Assembly (NCBI GenBank): GCA_050305135.1
Contig: JBNLET010000245.1
Location: forward strand, 1 to 9,425
From: Cognatazoarcus sp050305135
GTDB lineage: Bacteria; Pseudomonadota; Gammaproteobacteria; Burkholderiales; Rhodocyclaceae
Direction of reading: 5' to 3'
DNA: 9,425 nucleotides
Shown here: one piece after another, positions 6,170 to 9,425 of the stretch
Layout of the letters: each line of letters begins with the position of its first letter
Numbering within the stretch: the first letter of the stretch is position 1
The notes under the pieces: model-generated
Database searches by the model: none
Told to the model about the DNA's origin: nothing
Seen by the model: only the letters and a program-made list of their open reading frames with translations
Made by a program: the position numbers and the translations under genes

Positions 6170-7363
6170 TCAGCCCTTTGCCAGGCAGTTCCCGGCGTTC
6201 CAGCTGTAGAGCCATTCGAGCGCGTCGTAGAAGCGCTCGGGCGTGCGGCCCTTCCACAAGTCGTTGCGCACCAGGCGTTCGACCCCCTTGGCGTGGTAGA
6301 GGCGGCCCATCTCGCGCGAGGACAGCACGATGCGCGCGGTACGGGCGACGCGGGAGCGCTGGTACAGCTCGAAGGCCTTGGCGAAGTCGTTGTCATTGAC
6401 GCGCAGCGCTTCGCCCAGCGTGACCGCGTCCTCCAGCGCCATGCAGGCGCCCTGGGCCATGTACTGGGTGGTCGGATGCGCCGCGTCGCCGAGCAGCGTG
6501 GCCCGGCCATAGGTCCATTGCGCGATCGGCTCGCGGTCGGCGGTAGCCCAGCGCTTCCAGCTCTTCGGCAGCTCGATCAACTGACGGGCCTTCGGGCAGA
6601 TGCCCTGGAAATAGCTCTGCACCTCTTCGGGACTGCCCTCGGTGACGCCCCACTCCTCCTGCTGGCGGCTGTGGAAGGTGACCACTACGTTGTACTGCTC
6701 GCCACCGCGCAGCGGGTAGTGCACCAGGTGGCAGTTCGGGCCGACCCAGATGCTGGCGGCGTTCCACTGCAGTTCCTCCGGGAAGTCGGCCTTGTCCACC
6801 ACGGCGCGATAGACCACGTGGCCGGTGACGCGGGGCGGATCATCGACGTATTGCTGGCGCACTACCGACTTCACGCCATCAGCGCCGATCAGCGCGAGCC
6901 CGCGGTGCTTGCGGCCGTTCTGGTCGATCACCGTGACGCCGTCGGCGTCCTGCTCGACGCGCTCGGCGCGGGTCGAAGTGAGGAACTCGACCCGACCGGT
7001 CTCCTGCGCCCCCTCCAGCAGCGACAGGTGCACGTCCACCCGGTGGATCACCGCGTAGGGGTTGCCGAAGCGCTCGATGAAGGCCGCGCCGGTCGGGATG
7101 CGTCCGACCAGCGTCTCGTCCAGCGCGTCGTGCATCACCATCTCGTCGGTGTAGACCGCCCGGCCGCGCGCCTTCTCGCCGATGCCGAGGGCGTCGAAGG
7201 CATGGAAGGCGTTCGGGCCGAGCTGGATGCCGGCGCCGATCTCGCCGATCTCGGCGGCCTGTTCCAGCACCAGCACCTCGAATCCACGGCGCACCAGCGC
7301 CAGCGCCGCGGCGAGTCCACCGATGCCACCTCCGGCGACGATGACGGGGTATTGCTTGCTCAT
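6170..7363 (-). CDS. 3-hydroxybenzoate 6-hydroxylase (FAD monooxygenase)
   Basis: This 397-residue class A flavoprotein monooxygenase adds a para hydroxyl to 3-hydroxybenzoate using NAD(P)H and O2, giving gentisate. The FAD/ADP-binding GGGIGG is at 11-16, the DG motif at GADGVKSVVR (Asp162-Gly163), and the second FAD motif at LLGDAAHPTTQ (Gly292-Asp293). His212, Tyr216 and Gln300 sit one residue before the His213, Tyr217 and Gln301 that I recall as active-site residues of the Rhodococcus jostii 3HB6H structure. That supports 3-hydroxybenzoate over salicylate as substrate. Known homologues are named NagX, MhbM or XlnD. The ATG is preceded by AGAGGAG (minus strand, 7371-7377) at 7-nt spacing. 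It is the last gene of the operon that supplies its product's ring-cleavage enzymes. A related salicylate 5- or 1-hydroxylase activity is the main alternative. Confidence 0.9.
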   Translation of the reverse strand: MSKQYPVIVAGGGIGGLAAALALVRRGFEVLVLEQAAEIGEIGAGIQLGPNAFHAFDALGIGEKARGRAVYTDEMVMHDALDETLVGRIPTGAAFIERFGNPYAVIHRVDVHLSLLEGAQETGRVEFLTSTRAERVEQDADGVTVIDQNGRKHRGLALIGADGVKSVVRQQYVDDPPRVTGHVVYRAVVDKADFPEELQWNAASIWVGPNCHLVHYPLRGGEQYNVVVTFHSRQQEEWGVTEGSPEEVQSYFQGICPKARQLIELPKSWKRWATADREPIAQWTYGRATLLGDAAHPTTQYMAQGACMALEDAVTLGEALRVNDNDFAKAFELYQRSRVARTARIVLSSREMGRLYHAKGVERLVRNDLWKGRTPERFYDALEWLYSWNAGNCLAKG

Positions 7364-7370
7364 GATGTGT

Positions 7371-7377
7371 CTCCTCT
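7371..7377 (-). promoter_or_regulatory. Shine-Dalgarno for the 3-hydroxybenzoate hydroxylase
   Basis: AGAGGAG on the minus strand lies 7 nt from the ATG and supports the start at 7363. The 60-nt gap to the preceding gene also contains a small hairpin (CGAGC at 7393-7397 with GCTCG at 7401-7405). Confidence 0.65.
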
Positions 7378-7423
7378 GTCGAATTCGTGTCGCGAGCGAT
7401 GCTCGATGACGCTTGCGCCGGGT

Positions 7424-8131
7424 CTATTCGGCCGGGCCGACGACGAGCTCCACCTCGCCGACACCCTCGATCGAGCCCACCAGCCGGTCGCCCGGCAGCA
7501 CCGCTCCGACGCCTTCGGGCGTGCCTGTGTAGATCAGGTCGCCGGGTTGCAGGTGGTAGAAGCGCGACAGGTCGGCGATCAGCTCGCGCAGATTCCAGAT
7601 CAGCTTCGAGACGTCCGAGGACTGGCGCGTCTGGCCGTTGACCTCGAGCCGGATCGCACCCTGCTCGACGACGCCGGGCGCGCCGGCCGGCACGATCTCG
7701 CCGCACACCGCCGACTGCTCGAAGTCCTTGCCCAGGTCCCATGGCCGGCCCTGCTCGCGGGCCACCAGTTGCAGGTCGCGGCGGGTCATGTCGAGGCCGG
7801 CGGCGTAGCCGAAGATCAGTTCGTCGGCGTCGGCCTGCGCGACCCGGAAGCCGTGCTTGCCGATCGCCACCACCAGTTCCATTTCGTAGTGGTAGTTCTC
7901 GGTGCCCGGCGGATAGGCCACCGTCGCGCCGGACTGGACCAGCGTGGAGGCCGCCTTGGTGAAATAGAACGGCGAGGAGCTGGCCTTGTCGACCGGCCGC
8001 GACATCTCGACCGCGTGGGCGTGGTAGTTGCGGCCGACGCAGAAGATGCGCGCCACCGGCAGGCGCGCGTCGCTGCCGCGCACCGGCAGCGAATGGACCG
8101 GCAGCGGCTGCCAAAGATAATTCTGGCTCAT
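7424..8131 (-). CDS. Fumarylpyruvate (or maleylpyruvate) hydrolase, FAH family
   Basis: This 235-residue cytosolic enzyme has the fumarylacetoacetate-hydrolase fold and cleaves the C-C bond of the ring-fission product to pyruvate plus fumarate (or maleate). The signature FCVGRNYHAHA is at 30-40. The metal-binding set reads HYEMELVVAIG with Glu83 and Glu85, then Asp114 in GLDMTRRDLQ. The GTPEGVG loop at 203-209 is the usual C-terminal family motif. The length and the GRPWD-GKDFEQSA segment (128-140) resemble NagK-type fumarylpyruvate hydrolases. Direct action on maleylpyruvate (HbzF-like) is possible, since no isomerase gene is present. It lies between the gentisate dioxygenase (49 nt upstream) and the hydroxylase (60 nt downstream), all on the minus strand. 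Its ribosome binding site is probably a GA-repeat tract. Confidence 0.9.
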   Translation of the reverse strand: MSQNYLWQPLPVHSLPVRGSDARLPVARIFCVGRNYHAHAVEMSRPVDKASSSPFYFTKAASTLVQSGATVAYPPGTENYHYEMELVVAIGKHGFRVAQADADELIFGYAAGLDMTRRDLQLVAREQGRPWDLGKDFEQSAVCGEIVPAGAPGVVEQGAIRLEVNGQTRQSSDVSKLIWNLRELIADLSRFYHLQPGDLIYTGTPEGVGAVLPGDRLVGSIEGVGEVELVVGPAE

Positions 8132-8138
8132 GATGGGT

Positions 8139-8156
8139 TCTCTCTCTCTGTGTGTG
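8139..8156 (-). promoter_or_regulatory. GA/CA dinucleotide tract acting as ribosome binding site of the hydrolase
   Basis: On the minus strand, (CA)4 followed by (GA)5 ends 7 nt before the hydrolase ATG at 8131. No other purine-rich Shine-Dalgarno is present, so GAGAG within the tract is the likely site. Confidence 0.55.
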
Positions 8157-8180
8157 GTTCGGGGTGGTCGGATCGCCTCG

Positions 8181-9218
8181 TCAGCCGCGCACTTCGAACA
8201 CGCCGAGCTTGCGGTGCAGCGGCGATTCGTCGGCGATGAAGACGAAGGCGGGCGTGTCTTCGGAGCGGTTGGCGAGCGTTACCGGCGAATAGCCCGGCGC
8301 GCAGCAGGTGTCCGATTCGGCCAATTCGAAGACCGTGCCTTCGACATCGACCGTGGCGCCGCCCTCGATCAGGTGCAGCACCATCGCGGGCGAGCGCACC
8401 GGCAGGCGCAGCCGCTCGCCCGGACGCAGCATCAGCGCCGAGTAGCCGAGGATGTTCTGGCAGTCCCCGCCGGTCAGCGGATTGACGTAGGCGACCTGCA
8501 GCGCTTCGGTGGCCGGCGCCTCGGCAGCCATCGCCTGCAGCACCGCGCGGACCTCGGCCCACGGGTAGCGCAGCATCGGATAGTCAGCGCGGCTGCGCTC
8601 GAACATCGGCGCCGGCAGCACGCCGCCGCGGGCGAAGCGCCGTTCGGCGCCCTGGCCGGTGACCTGCTGGGCCTCGCCCTCGGTGACGTAGGAAGCCTCC
8701 ATGTAGTAGACCAGCGGCAGGTCCAGCACGTCGAGCCAGATCACCGGCTCGGTGCCGTCGTGGCCATGCTCGTGCCACAGCCCGGTCGGCGTCAGGATCA
8801 GGTCGCCGCGGCTCATCGGGCACTTCTCGCCGTTCACAGTCGTGTAGGCGCCCTCGCCCTCGACGATCATCCGCACCGCATTGGGCGTGTGCCGGTGGGC
8901 CGGCGCCCATTCGCCCGGCAGCAGCAGCTGCATGCCGAGGTAGATCGCGCTGGTGGCCTGCATCTTCTCGAGGCCGTGGCCCGGGTTGGCGAGCACCAGC
9001 ACGCGGCGCTCGGCCTTTTCGATCGGCGTCAGCTCGCCGGCTTCGATCAGCAGCGGGCGCAGCGATTCGAAGGACCATTGGATCGGCCTGGTGCGCAGCG
9101 CCGGCCGGCCCGGCGGCAGCACCGCGCGCAGGCTGGGCCACAGCGGCACCAGGTTGCGGCTGGCGAGCTGGTCGCGATACTGCTGCGGAAGGTCTTCGAG
9201 GGTGGCGAGTTCTTGCAT
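8181..9218 (-). CDS. Gentisate 1,2-dioxygenase
   Basis: This 345-residue bicupin cleaves the gentisate ring between the carboxyl- and hydroxyl-bearing carbons with Fe(II) and O2, giving maleylpyruvate. The first cupin has the metal motif AHRHTPNAVR (His108, His110), then GEGAYT (121-126), then WHEHG with His149, matching the three-histidine site of known gentisate dioxygenases. The second cupin (about 260-330) lacks an HxH set, as expected when only the N-terminal site binds iron. The C-terminal ADESPLHRKLGVFE is also family-like. I chose the ATG at 9218: AGGAG lies 8 nt upstream, the length is typical, and the frame further upstream is open but unlike the family. It is the first gene of the operon with the FAH hydrolase and 3-hydroxybenzoate hydroxylase. 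Homologues are called NagI, XlnE or MhbD. Confidence 0.93.
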   Translation of the reverse strand: MQELATLEDLPQQYRDQLASRNLVPLWPSLRAVLPPGRPALRTRPIQWSFESLRPLLIEAGELTPIEKAERRVLVLANPGHGLEKMQATSAIYLGMQLLLPGEWAPAHRHTPNAVRMIVEGEGAYTTVNGEKCPMSRGDLILTPTGLWHEHGHDGTEPVIWLDVLDLPLVYYMEASYVTEGEAQQVTGQGAERRFARGGVLPAPMFERSRADYPMLRYPWAEVRAVLQAMAAEAPATEALQVAYVNPLTGGDCQNILGYSALMLRPGERLRLPVRSPAMVLHLIEGGATVDVEGTVFELAESDTCCAPGYSPVTLANRSEDTPAFVFIADESPLHRKLGVFEVRG

Positions 9219-9247
9219 GGTTCGGTCTCCTGGCTGTCTCTGTCGGC

Positions 9248-9272
9248 GATCCGGCAAACATTGCTCCGGATC
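9248..9272. promoter_or_regulatory. Dyad in the gentisate operon leader (possible operator)
   Basis: GATCCGG (9248-9254) and CCGGATC (9266-9272) are perfect inverted 7-mers with an 11-nt spacer, 30 nt upstream of the dioxygenase start. Confidence 0.4.
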
Positions 9273-9296
9273 AATCTTTGTGAGCCCACTGTAGAG

Positions 9297-9315
9297 GGAT
9301 CCAATCATTCGATCC
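9297..9315. promoter_or_regulatory. Second GGATC dyad (possible operator)
   Basis: GGATC (9297-9301) and GATCC (9311-9315) are inverted with a 9-nt spacer. They reuse the half-site of the dyad at 9248-9272. Confidence 0.3.
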
Positions 9316-9328
9316 ATGCAATGCCGCC

Positions 9329-9341
9329 AATAGAATCTATT
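9329..9341. promoter_or_regulatory. AT-rich palindrome upstream of the gentisate operon
   Basis: AATAGA (9329-9334) and TCTATT (9336-9341) are perfect inverted arms around one base. Such an AT-rich palindrome is unusual in this GC-rich window and fits a regulator binding site. Confidence 0.4.
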
Positions 9342-9425
9342 CTGATTTCGAATATTTCCGCGCAACGGCGGGCCATAGCGGCCAGCGCGCGGGCGCCGGA
9401 TACCTGCCGTTGCCGGGATCGGGCG

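Larger units (their letters stand above)
9219..9425 (-). promoter_or_regulatory. Upstream regulatory region of the gentisate operon
   Basis: The stretch 9260-9360 is markedly AT-richer than the rest of the window and must hold the operon promoter, though I cannot mark a convincing -35/-10 pair. AGGAG at 9227-9231 is the ribosome binding site. Three dyads lie here (9248-9272, 9297-9315, 9329-9341). From 9366 to the end the sequence turns GC-rich and may belong to a neighbouring gene, but no frame is recognisable. Confidence 0.6.

Noticed and set aside
6293..8239. 648-residue plus-strand frame opposite the hydroxylase and hydrolase genes
   Set aside because: It is antisense to two well-supported enzymes with intact motifs, and its composition is that of a GC-rich shadow frame.
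9219..9365. 49-residue N-terminal extension of the gentisate dioxygenase
   Set aside because: The extension covers the AT-rich promoter-like region and dyads, is unlike the family, and the ATG at 9218 has a good ribosome binding site.
9321..9425. Plus-strand frame open from an ATG at 9321 to the window edge, possibly a divergent regulator
   Set aside because: The 35 residues do not resemble the start of any regulator family I recognise, there is no ribosome binding site, and the frame overlaps the AT-rich palindrome.

Overview
The window comes from a GC-rich bacterial chromosome. The protein families (3-hydroxybenzoate 6-hydroxylase, gentisate 1,2-dioxygenase, a fused ADP-forming acyl-CoA synthetase, a small c-type cytochrome) and the GC-rich palindromic repeats between genes suggest an aromatic-degrading betaproteobacterium, perhaps of the Rhodocyclales or Burkholderiales. 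This placement is an inference from gene content and was not tested by a database search.

Layout, left to right: (1) 1-438 is a tandem duplication of a 219-bp unit, each copy carrying two facing GC-rich palindromes. (2) 587-1219 (+) encodes a glutathione S-transferase-like protein. (3) 1467-4440 (+) is a tight two-gene operon, an enoyl-CoA hydratase followed 1 nt later by a 729-residue ADP-forming acyl-CoA synthetase; the substrate is unknown. (4) 4441-4887 has no gene but holds hairpins and a third, dispersed copy of the facing palindrome pair. (5) 4888-6035 (+) encodes a membrane-anchored alpha/beta hydrolase and a small secreted monoheme cytochrome c. (6) 6036-6169 is a convergent junction with two hairpins. 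(7) 9218-6170 (-) is a three-gene operon for 3-hydroxybenzoate breakdown by the gentisate route: gentisate 1,2-dioxygenase, a fumarylpyruvate (or maleylpyruvate) hydrolase, then 3-hydroxybenzoate 6-hydroxylase. (8) 9219-9425 is its AT-richer upstream region, with several dyads and no confident gene.

The minus-strand operon forms a nearly complete pathway: 3-hydroxybenzoate to gentisate (FAD monooxygenase), gentisate to maleylpyruvate (Fe(II) cupin dioxygenase), then cleavage to pyruvate plus a C4 acid (FAH-fold hydrolase). No recognisable maleylpyruvate isomerase, transporter or regulator lies in the window. Either the isomerase is encoded elsewhere or the hydrolase acts directly on maleylpyruvate.

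I see no clearly new system. The most noteworthy items are the tandem and dispersed palindromic repeats, the isomerase-less gentisate operon with its clustered GGATC dyads, and the hydratase/ADP-forming ligase pair of unknown substrate.
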